Source of the DNA: Chitinophagaceae bacterium
Lineage (GTDB): Bacteria > Bacteroidota > Bacteroidia > Chitinophagales > UBA10324
Direction of reading: 5' to 3'
Assembly (NCBI GenBank): GCA_016717285.1
Contig: JADKFU010000004.1
Span: 62,001 to 126,000, forward strand
DNA length: 64,000 nt
Shown here: positions 28,890 to 38,243 of the stretch, one piece after another
Position numbering within the stretch: the stretch's first letter is position 1
Layout: the number at the start of each line of letters is the position of its first letter
Program-made: the position numbers and the translations under genes
Notes under the pieces: generated by a model
Told to the model about the DNA's origin: nothing
Databases searched by the model: none
What the model saw: only the letters and a program-made list of their open reading frames with translations

Positions 28890-29312
28890 GTGAACGAAAA
28901 AATAGCTACCGATAAGGCTCCAAAACCTGTTGGGCTTTATCCGCATGCGAGAAAAGTGGGTAATCTCCTTTTTCTGAGCGGCATCGGTCCGCGGGAAGCA
29001 GGTACCAATAATATTCCCGGAAATGAATACAATGCTGACGGAACATTGGTGAAGTACGACATAGCTGCTCAATGTCATATGGTATTTAAAAACATTCGTA
29101 CTGTGCTGGAAGCATCAGGCAGCAGTTGGGCTCAGTTAATCGATGTAACTGTTTTTCTCACCAATATGAAAGATGATTTTCCAACTTACAATACATTGTA
29201 TGCGGAATATTTCAAAGACAATCAACCCTGCAGAACGACAGTTGAAATAAAATCGCTGCCTACGGCTATTGCGATTGAGTTGAAGTGTATTGCGGTGGTG
29301 AGTAGTGAGTAG
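28890..29312 (+). CDS. RidA-family protein, 2-aminomuconate deaminase-like
   Basis: 140 residues from GTG 28890. The RidA/YjgF trimer fold is indicated by NLLFLSGIGPRE, the central VLEASGSSWAQLIDVTVFL and the C-terminal PCRTTVEIKSLP. The GIGPRxAGTNNIPG segment and the long N-terminal loop match 2-aminomuconate deaminases (AmnD-like) better than generic imine deaminases; the assignment rests on my recall of the family. That enzyme acts one step after the ALDH8-type dehydrogenase in kynurenine breakdown. The last codons are built from the heptamer repeat that follows, so the tail VVSSE may be repeat-derived. Confidence 0.75.
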   Translation: MNEKIATDKAPKPVGLYPHARKVGNLLFLSGIGPREAGTNNIPGNEYNADGTLVKYDIAAQCHMVFKNIRTVLEASGSSWAQLIDVTVFLTNMKDDFPTYNTLYAEYFKDNQPCRTTVEIKSLPTAIAIELKCIAVVSSE

Positions 29313-29355
29313 TGAGTAGTGAGTAGCGAGTAGCGAGTAGCGAGTAGCGAGTTAG
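29300..29355. repeat. Heptanucleotide tandem repeat (GAGTAGT/GAGTAGC)
   Basis: Three GAGTAGT copies, four GAGTAGC copies and one degenerate GAGTTAG, running through the stop codon of the RidA-like gene. The first TAG in frame comes within two copies, so copy-number change further along would not alter the protein. Confidence 0.9.
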
Positions 29356-29386
29356 TCTTTAGTTCAGCGGCCTATTACTGCTTCCT

Positions 29387-30353
29387 TCAGAGCCCGATCG
29401 CTTCCTTGCTCACATTTCTTCCCCAATTCTCTTTTTCTTCATCGCTCCACAATTCAGGAAAGAACATGATGAGCTGGTTTTGGGTGGCATGTAATCTTTC
29501 CAGTTGGTGCCGCCGGTGGCTGCAATTTCATCGGGCTTGCGATCGAGGTAACGTGTTGCGGTACGAAAATGAACCAAGGGCCATTCTACATTTGCAAGCT
29601 GGTCAAACCGCCGAAGTACTTCCTTTAATTCAACATTGTTTTTTTCTGATTCAGGCAGTGCGTTATACTTCCTGCGCAGGTTTTTATGGCGGTAATCATT
29701 TGCAATGAAGATAAAAGAGTTATCATATTTTTCTTCAAACTGACGAAGCATCAGCGTTTTTCTACCGGTTGCAAGTTCTATAGCACCATGGCGCCAATAT
29801 AGATATGGCAGCAATATAACAGGATCTCCATCGTCAGTGAATTCCTCTCTTTTTGATTGATGAACGAGATTGCGAAGGTCGGTGGAATACATTTCGATGA
29901 TCCGGTACTGTCCGCTTTGAAAACCGCTGGCAGGCAAAAGCGCCATTCTGAAAGCCAGAAATTGTTCCCGATCCATGCCATCATACATCACAGAAAAGAA
30001 TTTTTCAGCATTTCGAAGATGTTATTTACTCTTTTGATCTGCTTGATAAAAAAATCAGCCGTGAGTAGTGGAGCATCAGCAATCAATTCAATAGCATTCC
30101 TGATAAGGCGGAAATTGAGTTCTGTGATCTGGTGATAAATGATGAAAGTTTTTTCGTCGGGAAAAGTTGTTCTCGGGTGCTGAAGACTCAGCAAAGCATC
30201 AAGATTAATATAGTCCCAGTATTTGAGATAATCCTGATAGAGTAAGCCTTCAAGGTAGGAATGCATGTCCTGGCCCATCAACTGGTATTTTTCCTTCAGT
30301 TGATTGATGCGGTTTACCAGGTCATCAGAAAGTGGCTGATCATTGTTATTCAT
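29387..30353 (-). pseudogene. kynA: Tryptophan 2,3-dioxygenase, split by two frameshifts
   Basis: Reading minus from ATG 30353, frame one gives DYLKYWDYINLDALLSLQ and FIIYHQITELNFRLI, the haem-pocket part of TDO, and stops near 29991. A -1 shift in a T run (AATTCTTTTCTGTGATG) continues into MYDGMDREQFLAFRMALLP, which ends FRTATRYLDRKPDEIAATGG. A second -1 shift in an A run after YMPPK restores QLIMFFPELWSDEEKENWG and a stop at 29387. With two bases added the gene is 322 codons, the normal length for Bacteroidota TDO. The enzyme opens the tryptophan indole ring to N-formylkynurenine. Either a pseudogene or homopolymer sequencing errors. Confidence 0.88.
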
Positions 30354-30424
30354 AGAGAAAAAGTGAAAGCGAATTTGCACATAATTAAAAAAAGATTCTT
30401 AGATAAATTATGACGGAGGATAGT

Positions 30425-31395
30425 TCAATCTGTAACAGGAATTGCTTCTTTACTCTTATGCGCATGAGAATAGAGGTTTTTCTCCTTTCGTTTGCCGACA
30501 TTATAAAAATGCTGGACGATGAAAAACAGCGCAACGAAGTAGCTGCAGAATCCGAATGTTATGAGAGAGGAATGTGCCCTGTTCCACAGTATCAATACAT
30601 ATGTGAACAACGCCGATACGAATGACATACCTCCCAATAAGTAAGCTACTTGTTTGTCTGATAGTCCGGCGTAAGCGAAATGATGTGAAATATGATCACG
30701 GCCGCCAATAAATGGTGAGTGTCCACGCACAATACGCCGGATAAATACAGTTGTTGTATCGATCAGGGGAACAGTAAATGCAATCAATGGAGGGAGGTAT
30801 TGGTGGAATTGAAATGCAGGACCATTGCCATCACGGTAATTCCACAATATTTGAATAGAAATAGCGGAAATAAAAGCTCCCAGAAACTGGCTCCCGGTAT
30901 CACCCATATAAATGCTGGCAGGATGGAGGTTGAAAACCAGGAAGCCTACCAAAGCGCCTGAAACACCGAGCAGCAGCAATGTATAAAACGAAATCAGATG
31001 ATCATCCGCCAGCAAAGCAAGCAGGCAGGAAAACAGGATGCCCAAAGAAACAGTTGCACTGATGCCATCCATATTATCGAGCATGTTGATGGAATTCATA
31101 ATGCCGACCACCCAGGTAAGTGTGATCAATACATTGAGGATATAAATACCGGTCGCATGAATCATGGTATTGGTGGTCACCAGAAAAATCCGCACAATAG
31201 CTGACCTGTGAATTTTAACCACGGATAAGTATTATAAGCATCATCAGCCAGGCCGATGAGAAATCCCAGTGTTACAGAAAAGACTAGCCCAAGGAATTGC
31301 TGATTAAGATATTGATTGCCTGAAAAATCAAATATGCCGTAAACAGAAAAAGAAATCAGGAATAAAATATAGAATGAGAATCCGCCCACAGAAGG
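30425..31395 (-). pseudogene. WecA/MraY-like glycosyl-1-phosphate transferase, 3' part (IS-disrupted, frameshifted)
   Basis: This is the main body of a polyprenyl-phosphate sugar-1-phosphate transferase with ~10 membrane helices. Motifs: GLADDAYNTYPW (Mg2+-binding aspartates), NSINMLDNMDG, IYMGDTGSQFLG and GRDHISHHF. It begins in frame with PSVGGFSFYILF right at the IS1380 insertion. A second lesion is a missing T in a T run near 31186 (LLCGFF then LVTTNTMIH). Joined to the 5' part and with one base added, it gives a 380-residue protein, the family's normal size. It would start lipid-linked polysaccharide synthesis; the allele as read is broken. Confidence 0.9.
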
Positions 31396-31400
31396 TTTAA
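31396..31400. repeat. TTTAA target-site duplication, left copy
   Basis: TTTAA directly abuts the left inverted repeat. The same five bases follow the right end, and removing the element with one copy restores the wecA-like reading frame exactly. Confidence 0.88.
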
Positions 31401-32834
31401 CCCGGATTTTGCAGTAGGAATTAAGTTTTAAGAGATAATGGCATTCCCACATCTCGTACTATTTTCAATAATCCTTCCATCCAGGGTCGTTTTTCGATTC
31501 TAACGGCAAGTTTGAGAATGCGTTTTGATCCTTGTTTTACAATCCAACCCCGACTGCAAAGCAGTTGATTCTGATGCTGTGAAGCCGTTGCTGGGCGCTT
31601 GTTTGCGAGGTTACATGTTTATACAAACTCATCAGGTTATAGGCTACTGTGACCATTCGCATCGCTGCCTCGGTGGCAAAAAACTCTTTCATGTTAAATC
31701 CTTCCAGTGCAAAATCATATTTGAGTTCCTGTATGCGATTTTCCGCATCTGCCCGCTCTTTGTACTGCTCCCATATTTGCTTGGCAGGCAGTGTCTGATT
31801 GGTAATGAAACTGTGGTAGCGGTAGTGTTGGTAATACAAAGTGTCATCAAATAATTTCCTGAGTTGTTTACCAGTTGCTTTGGGGCGTATCTGCACATCT
31901 TGTCCGATCACTACCATCCTTCTGGGCTGTTTCCATCGTGCTGCTTGATACTCTATTTCCGATATCCAGATTCCTTGTCCAATAGCAATCCAGTTTTTGA
32001 TGTCTTTAATTTTGTATTGCAAAACAGCATGCATCCGGCCTGCTATTACATATGGGATATGTCGTTGTTCCAGGTATTCAAATACTGTATTGCTGGCAAA
32101 ACCAGAATCGGCTCTGAATAAGCCAATCGTTTTGTCTTTTAATATTGCCAGGGTTTCTTCTAAGAACGCGATGATGTTTGTTGCACTTGCCGTATCGCCA
32201 CTTCGAAGCCAGCAGTTAGCCACCATTCTTAATTCACTCACAAAAGCAAACAATGGATGATGGGAAGTTCTTCCCTTTTTCATGGGATTGTAGCCAATCA
32301 AACTTCCCTCTCCTGTTCCATATCGGGTAATGACTGAAGAATCAACATCGAGCGTATAGTTCTTCAATTGAACCTGATTAAAAAACCACTGATTCAGTTC
32401 CGGAAATATCCGGTTGTTTTGTTCCCATGAAAATTTCTTGAAGAATCTTCCAAAAGTAGTTCCGCTCGGTATACGCTTCCATCCGAATATTTCTTTGATC
32501 GTATCATCCAATTTGATCACCGCTGTTTGGCTGAACGCCGTTGCTCCAATCCAAACCGATGCAAAGAATGATTCGACCATTGTTAAACTATCAATGCTGT
32601 TATTGCTGTGGCTCTCGGAAGACCAAGGGTCCTCAATTTTTCTCTTATCCCCGTCCGATCCAACAGTTCTTTCATCAAAATCAGTCCTCCCCACGGAGTA
32701 ACCTTTTTATCACTGAATTCTATTGCTAATGACATCGCGCTTACTGTAAGATTTGCTTACTCCAACTAAGGTCAATATTTCTTCAATATACCCGTACATT
32801 TCTTTACCCTAAGTTTTCAACTGCTAAATCTGGG
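31401..32834. mobile_element. IS1380-family insertion sequence, 1434 bp
   Basis: Bounded by imperfect terminal inverted repeats: left CCCGGATTTTGCAGTAGG, right (complement) CCCAGATTTAGCAGTTGA, 14 of 18 matching. The TTTAA duplication flanks it. It carries one minus-strand transposase gene. Insertion is inside the wecA-like gene, between the codons for VK and PSVGG, in the same orientation as that gene. The clean duplication points to a recent insertion. Confidence 0.92.
31537..32735 (-). pseudogene. IS1380 DDE transposase with one frameshift
   Basis: The full-length start is ATG 32735, giving SLAIEFSDKKVTPWGG and KELLDRTGIREKLRTLGLP. A missing C near 32617 shifts the frame, and the rest reads SNNSIDSLTMVESFFASVWI onwards. 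DDE signatures of the family: DVDSSVITRYG, FRADSGFASN and ERADAENRIQELKYDFALEG. With one base added it is 399 residues. The frame that opens with MGRTDFDERT is an artefact of the shift. Transposition in cis needs an intact copy elsewhere or correction of the base. Confidence 0.9.
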
Positions 32835-33005
32835 TTTAACCTGCGACGACCATCGGATAACATGGCGGTGTTGTTGCTGACGATCGCCGAGTGTTCTCGA
32901 AAATTTTAATAGCAGACCATTGGTGAGCAACGAAAAAATAATGGCCAATGCAAAAAAGCAGGCGCACGCAGCATAAAAAAAGAAGTTATCCCCGTTCAGA
33001 TTCAC
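32835..33005 (-). pseudogene. WecA/MraY-like transferase, 5' part
   Basis: 57 codons from ATG 33005: MNLNGDNFFF, a first membrane helix (ACACFFALAIIFSLLTNGLL) and LKFSRTLGDRQQQHRHVIRW, then SSQVK at the right TTTAA copy. The segment joins in frame to PSVGG on the other side of the IS. The start lies 15 bp after the wzc stop, so wza, wzc and this gene form one operon. Confidence 0.88.
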
Positions 33006-33020
33006 AATTTGGTGTTTTAC

Positions 33021-35483
33021 TCAAAAGAATGATTTCACGAATGCCACCGTGCGAAAAAGAAAATTCTTTTTCACCGGCATTTCATCCGAGTAGTAATCAT
33101 AACCATAACTACGCGATCCGTAACCCCCGTATCCATATCCGTAGCCATAGCCATAGCCATAGTTGTAAGTGTACATTGATGCTCCTTCTCCCATATCGTT
33201 CAGCACAATTGAAAGCTTAGTGATGCCATGATCATTCACCAGGTAATTTACATTATTCAAAAAATTACGGCTGGAATAATCAGCGCGTAGAATATAGAGC
33301 GGTACGTCAGCCTGCTTAATCAGGTGCAAAGCATCGGTTACAATACCTACCGGCGGAGTATCAATCACCACCACATCGTAAATTTCTTTCAGTTTATTGA
33401 TCAGTTCATCCGTTTTTTTAGAGCCGATAAATTCGGCAGGATTGGGTGGTAAAGGACCCGACGTGATGAAATCAAGGTTTTCCCATTCTGAATGATGAAT
33501 GCAATCTTCCAATCCAAATTTACCAATCAGAATAGTGCTGACCCCTTTCTGATTATCAACATGAAATGCTTTATGAAGTTGTGGCTTTCTCAAATCAAAA
33601 TCAATCAGAATTACTTTTTTGCCGCCAACAGCCATGATGCCTGCCATGTTAACGGCAATGAAAGTTTTACCCTCACCGGCAACAGTGGATGTAACCGCAA
33701 TCAACTGAGGATTTGATTTTGAGGTAGAAATATATTCCAGGTTGGTACGCATGGAACGGAAACATTCTGAAAGTACCGATTTGGGATTTTTATTCACTAC
33801 CAGTTTAGAAACATCCATCGGTTGCCGGTATTTTGGAATGATCCCTAATATGCCCGCATCGCTGTAACGTGTAATTTCTGAGATGGAAAGAATCTTATGG
33901 TGCAGTAAATAACGTACTACGATCAGGATAATACAGGTGAGTAATCCTGAAACAAGACCCAGCAATTTTATCAACGGTGCATTCGGAAAGATGGGTTTGG
34001 TGGGAACGTCGGCCTTTTTCAGAATCGTATAATCTGAAACGAATCCGGCTTTGGTAATACTGAAAGCCGACTTTTTATCGAGCAACAGCAGGTAATATTT
34101 TTCTTTCAGATCACTGAGTCGGGATAACCGGATGTACTGTGCCTGTATGCCGGGAACATTTGAATAGTTGCCGAGATACTGTTCTATTTCCTTATTCACT
34201 TCATCGCTTTTTTGCCGCACCTCGTCTTGTGAATTCAGGACACTTTGCAGCAGGTTTTTCTTGACCTCCGAAATCTGCGTATTGATATTTGATATTTCAG
34301 GGTTATTAGGAGATAGTTTCAGTAACAATTGTTTTTGCCTAGATTGCAAATCATCCAGCCGCACAATATTTTCACTGAGCCCCGGATACCGGTTGTCAAC
34401 AATACCGGAGAGTAACCTGGTTGAATCCTGGTATTGAATAAAGTATTTGCGGTAGTAGTCAAGTGTTGAGTATTCCAGACTGAACTCATCCTGCTTTGCC
34501 TTGAGTTCCTTTAATTGTGTATTAATATCCGATTCGATGGAACCGATGGAAATACCGTTGGCCTGTTTAAACGCAGTCATCTCATCCTCATACCTGCGAA
34601 GATCATTGCTGATAGAGTCCACTTGCGATTCGATAAATTCAAGTATAAGCGTTGCGCTTTCCGTTTTCTTTTCTTTGTCGTATTGAATAAATTCTTCACA
34701 GACCCTGTTAATGATGTCTGCCGCTTTTTGCGGTTTCCGATGCGCATGAGCAATGCGATTGTTGGTGCTGAAGGAGCCACCTGCAAAGCATTGCGAATAG
34801 TATTGTAATTTGTATTACCGTTATTGATGGTAAAAAATATTGTTGATTCCAGTTCATCTGGTGTCTCTCGCTTGAAAATCGGTTCATTCACCTGAACTGT
34901 AAAATCAAATGCAGGAGTTGAATAATGTTTGTTGAACTCATAGGTTTCATAAATTCCCGCTCCATCGGAGGAATGGTCAAGCTGAAATTCTTTATGTGAT
35001 AATATCCTGAAATTTATGGAACGATCGTAAAACTGTGGATCATTTACTTTAGCAAACACAAGAAACGGGCTGTTTCTATAAAGCTCTTCATTCAGAATAT
35101 TTCCCGAACGGTAATAACTTACCTGAAGTGGCAATGAGTCAATCACGCGGTCGATGATCACATTCGACTTCATGATCTGAATGTCCTTTTCAATATCAAG
35201 GTTGTTGTTCTTTTGCTGAAAGAGACTATTCTGAATGTCGAGTGCCTGCGCCGTGTTGATGGACTTTACAATCAGGGGATGCATTTACTTCGTAGGTAGG
35301 AAGCGTATAACGCAGGTAAATAAGCGCAGCAGAGGTAGTAAACAGGAGAATGATGACACACCAGATAAAACTCTTACGGATCATGATCAGCAAAAGCGCA
35401 GGATTAAAATCCTCCCCCAATAGCCGTTGTACAGGGCTTAAAATGGTTTTGCGTTCGCTGCTGTTCGGTATGTTATTGTCCAT
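33021..35483 (-). pseudogene. wzc: Wzc-like polysaccharide co-polymerase/BY-kinase with two frameshifts
   Basis: From ATG 35483 (MDNNIPNSSERK): first membrane helix (~residues 37-58), Wzz-like periplasmic domain with coiled coil, second helix (LLGLVSGLLTCIILIVVRYL), then a tyrosine kinase with Walker A (STVAGEGKT), A' (VILIDFDLRKP) and B (VVVIDTPPV). A Tyr/Gly-rich C-terminal autophosphorylation tail (YNYGYGYGYGYGYG) follows. Frameshifts: one extra C in CCCC near 35280 (NAS then LIVKSINT) and one missing C near 34735 (RIGN then PQKAADIINRVC). The two cancel in length, giving 820 residues, normal for the family. Controls export and chain length of capsule or exopolysaccharide. Confidence 0.9.
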
Positions 35484-36246
35484 TAATCGCAAGAATGGTT
35501 GTATAAATTACGAGAATGGTTGATACTAATGTGAGTATGGGCGTAATCTGATACAGTACATCGTTGGTGCCAAGTTTGGCATCAATATAAATGATGTCGT
35601 TGGCTTCTATCCGCAGATTGGCCTGCATCATGCCTTCTACTGTGGAAAGATCTACATCAAAAACTGTCGGCTGCCTAAGATCACCACGAAGCACTCTCAC
35701 ACGATCGGCCTTACCAAAAGAAGGCATACCGCCCGCTGAAGCCAGCACTTCAAGCAGGTTCATGTTTTCTTTATCAAGTATCACCACTTCAGCACCTTGC
35801 CGTCCACGGTACACGTAGGCACGGCGATTCACAACATCTACCCTCACAAAAGGATTTACAAAATAGTAACTGTATTTCTGTTGCAGAAACTTTTCCGCTT
35901 CACTGAGTGAATAACCGAGGATAGGAACCGAATCGAGAAGTGGCAACATCACATAACCATCTTCTTTTACAACATAATTAAGTGCTGAAGTAGAGCCATT
36001 CTCCTGGCTGAGCACATCCACCAATTCGTAGCCATTGTTAGAAAAAATGTCAACAGCCAGCAAATCGCCCGGGCGAATCACATATTCTTTTGGAACGTGA
36101 AGTGAATCGGCGGATACCAATGGAAAATCCTTATCCGTCTTAAAAAGACGGTCAGGATAAAAAACCTTACAGGAAGAGATACACATCACAATGAGCAGCC
36201 ATACTAAAATCCGTTTCAATCTGGAGGTAGTTTTTCTGAAATTCAA
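35473..36246 (-). CDS. wza: Polysaccharide export outer-membrane lipoprotein (Wza family)
   Basis: 257 residues; lipobox ISSC, so lipidated at about Cys26. A Poly_export domain begins at YVIRPGDLLAVDIFSNNG, followed by an SLBB-type region (GRQGAEVVILDKENMNLLEVLASAGG). A C-terminal hydrophobic helix (LTLVSTILVIYTTILAI) is present, common in Bacteroidota members and different from E. coli Wza. Its stop overlaps the wzc start by 11 bp (ATGGACAATAA), indicating coupled translation. It forms the outer-membrane channel of the export machine with Wzc. Confidence 0.92.
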   Translation of the reverse strand: MNFRKTTSRLKRILVWLLIVMCISSCKVFYPDRLFKTDKDFPLVSADSLHVPKEYVIRPGDLLAVDIFSNNGYELVDVLSQENGSTSALNYVVKEDGYVMLPLLDSVPILGYSLSEAEKFLQQKYSYYFVNPFVRVDVVNRRAYVYRGRQGAEVVILDKENMNLLEVLASAGGMPSFGKADRVRVLRGDLRQPTVFDVDLSTVEGMMQANLRIEANDIIYIDAKLGTNDVLYQITPILTLVSTILVIYTTILAINGQ

Positions 36247-36623
36247 ATGTAGATAAATCCGCGTAAACGGAACATGCGCAAAAACGAAGCGTCTTACTTT
36301 TGTGTTGGATAGCTCCTTGGTGGAGAGGGGAAAAAGTGATTAGTCGTTAGTTATTAATTGGGGTTGGGGATTCTAATATGAATACTTTCTATCAAAAGAT
36401 ACTGACTTTATAGTGCAGATAAGCATTAGCAGCGGCTTTGCAATGCTTGGGAACGAAGCATCCGTTGTTCTATAATACAACTGCTTCCTTCGTCAGAATG
36501 ACAAAAGGGATGGAATGACAAAAATCGAGGGAGTCTCAAAAATTAAAGCCAACTGTTTTGAATGTGTAGGAAACCGCCGAATGACTGTTACTGGCTTTTA
36601 ACAGTACACTTGAATAGGACACA
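36247..36623. other. Intergenic region with a dispersed short element
   Basis: 377 bp between wza and the GT4 gene. It holds CTGCTTCCTTCGTCAGAATG followed by ACAAAA at ~36480-36505, which resembles ATGCTTCGTTCCTCAGCACG followed by ACAAAA near 57627-57652. No gene is supported. Confidence 0.45.
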
Positions 36624-37820
36624 TCACTTGCTAGCTTCCTCCAATATCCGGCGATAAAGTACGGCTGTTTCAGAAACAAGTCGCCTGTAGTCAAATCGTG
36701 AAGTAATTGACGCTGTATTAAATGCTGACATGTTGTTACGCAACTGGTCATCTTCCACCAATTGCAATAGCTTTTCAGCAAATGCCTGCTCATCATTTGC
36801 TGCAACTACAAAAGCATTTTTTCCGGGTACGACGATATCAGTAATTCCTCCAACGTCAGTTGTCACGATAGGTTTACCTGCTGCCTGTGCTTCGATCAGG
36901 CTTACCGGCGTGCCTTCATTGCGTGAAGTGAGTGTTACAATATCAGCTCCGGCATAAACTTCATCCACTTCCTTAATCCATGAGGTGAAAGTGAGTAAAG
37001 CTGGTTTTGGTTGCGAAGAAAAATCGGTAAAATCAAGCTGAAGTGACGCAGCCTGATTTTCTATGTTCTTTCGTTCTTCACCATCACCTACGATAAATGC
37101 GCGTACTTTCTTTGATGTTTTACTTTGAACAGCTTGCAAACCTTTTAGGAATAAAGTATGGTTCTTGACAGGCACCAAACGACCGACAATTACGATCACC
37201 ACTTCCTCATGATCCACCAGGTAATGGTTCCTGAATTTTTTCCGCTTGGCAGGAATGTCTGCCGTAAATTTTTCAAGGTTGAAACCTAACGGAATCACTT
37301 CAATTTTTTCCGGAGCGCATATTTTATAGACGCCGGCCAATTCCTCTTTTTGTTTGTTGCTGATGGAAATGATACGTGTGCTTTTTGCAGCAAGGTATCT
37401 TTCGATCCTGATGAAGAGATTAGTTTTCCATTGGGGAAAATAAGAATGAAATACGTGACCATGAAAAGTATGCACGATCACCGGAACATGCGTTGCTGCT
37501 GCTGCCAGTCTGCCGAGTGTGCCTGCTTTCGCAGCATGCGTATGAACAATATCAGGTCTGAAATCACGCATGATTTGTTTAAGTTGCAGATAAGCCCGCC
37601 TGTCTTTCATCGGATGAATTTCCCGGTACATTTCAGGAATATAAACAGGTTTCAATCCCATTTCATTCGTGATAAATGCAGAACTCTCTTCTGTATCATC
37701 AATCATTCCTGCGACCAGCATTGTTTCAAATTCAGGTGCAAGAAATTTAGAAAGATAGGCAGCATTAAAAGTTGGACCTCCAAGATTTAAACGGTTGATG
37801 ATGCGGAGGATTTTAGGCAT
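36624..37820 (-). CDS. Family 4 glycosyltransferase
   Basis: 398 residues, GT-B fold. The N-terminal acceptor domain begins ILRIINRLNLGGPTFNAAYL, with VHTHAAKAGTLGRLAA and HGHVFHSYF. The C-terminal donor domain has VGRLVPVKNH, IVGDGEE and the EX7E motif in EGTPVSLIEAQAAGKP. It transfers a sugar from a nucleotide donor in the cytosol, most likely onto the lipid-linked intermediate of the adjacent polysaccharide locus. Donor and acceptor sugars cannot be told. The gene is intact, unlike wzc and the wecA-like gene downstream. Confidence 0.92.
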   Translation of the reverse strand: MPKILRIINRLNLGGPTFNAAYLSKFLAPEFETMLVAGMIDDTEESSAFITNEMGLKPVYIPEMYREIHPMKDRRAYLQLKQIMRDFRPDIVHTHAAKAGTLGRLAAAATHVPVIVHTFHGHVFHSYFPQWKTNLFIRIERYLAAKSTRIISISNKQKEELAGVYKICAPEKIEVIPLGFNLEKFTADIPAKRKKFRNHYLVDHEEVVIVIVGRLVPVKNHTLFLKGLQAVQSKTSKKVRAFIVGDGEERKNIENQAASLQLDFTDFSSQPKPALLTFTSWIKEVDEVYAGADIVTLTSRNEGTPVSLIEAQAAGKPIVTTDVGGITDIVVPGKNAFVVAANDEQAFAEKLLQLVEDDQLRNNMSAFNTASITSRFDYRRLVSETAVLYRRILEEASK

Positions 37821-38243
37821 TTGGGAAATGGAATGGAGTAATCAGGAGTTTGGGGAAATGGAGTTTAATATGGACAAAAATAATTTTCTTTTCACGAAGG
37901 ATGATTAATCAGAACATCGACGAGTGAATGTCAAATTATTCAAAATGCCTATTTATTTTTTTTTACGTTCGAATTAAAAATGCAGATCGCAAAGGTTTCC
38001 TTTTGTTAAAGGACTAAGGTCTGTTTTGAAATCAACTAATTTTTTTACAATGCTCTTTGGTTCGGCTTTGCCAGAAGCGCACCCTGAGCGCAGCCGAAGG
38101 GTAAGCGATGTAACAATTATATTGATTAATCAAAGGAACTTCTAAGTTCGCTGCCGGGATTATTTAAAAAAACAGTCTTTCGCAAACCGGCAAAGTCCGC
38201 AAAGTAAATAAAGGTTCCTCCTTTTCGAGTCTTTGCGAAAAAA
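37821..38243. other. Intergenic region with a hairpin element
   Basis: 423 bp between asnB and the glycosyltransferase gene. Around 38058-38100 a palindrome pairs TTCGGCT with AGCCGAA, enclosing a smaller ACCCT/AGGGT stem. Around 38165-38240 there are words built on TTTGCGAA/CGCAAAG. These look like dispersed intergenic elements; no gene is supported. Confidence 0.5.

Noticed and set aside
29985..30005. Programmed -1 frameshift in tryptophan dioxygenase
   Set aside because: A slip at TTTCTG would join the frames, but there is no proper slippery heptamer, a second independent shift lies downstream, and neighbouring genes carry similar homopolymer changes.
32636..32694. Transposase N-terminus MGRTDFDERT
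   Set aside because: It is the out-of-frame reading of the true N-terminus (SLAIEFSDKKVTPWGG) caused by a missing base near 32617.
36536..36805. 89-codon minus-strand ORF overlapping the glycosyltransferase 3' end
   Set aside because: It reads the glycosyltransferase codons out of frame and has no recognisable protein features.
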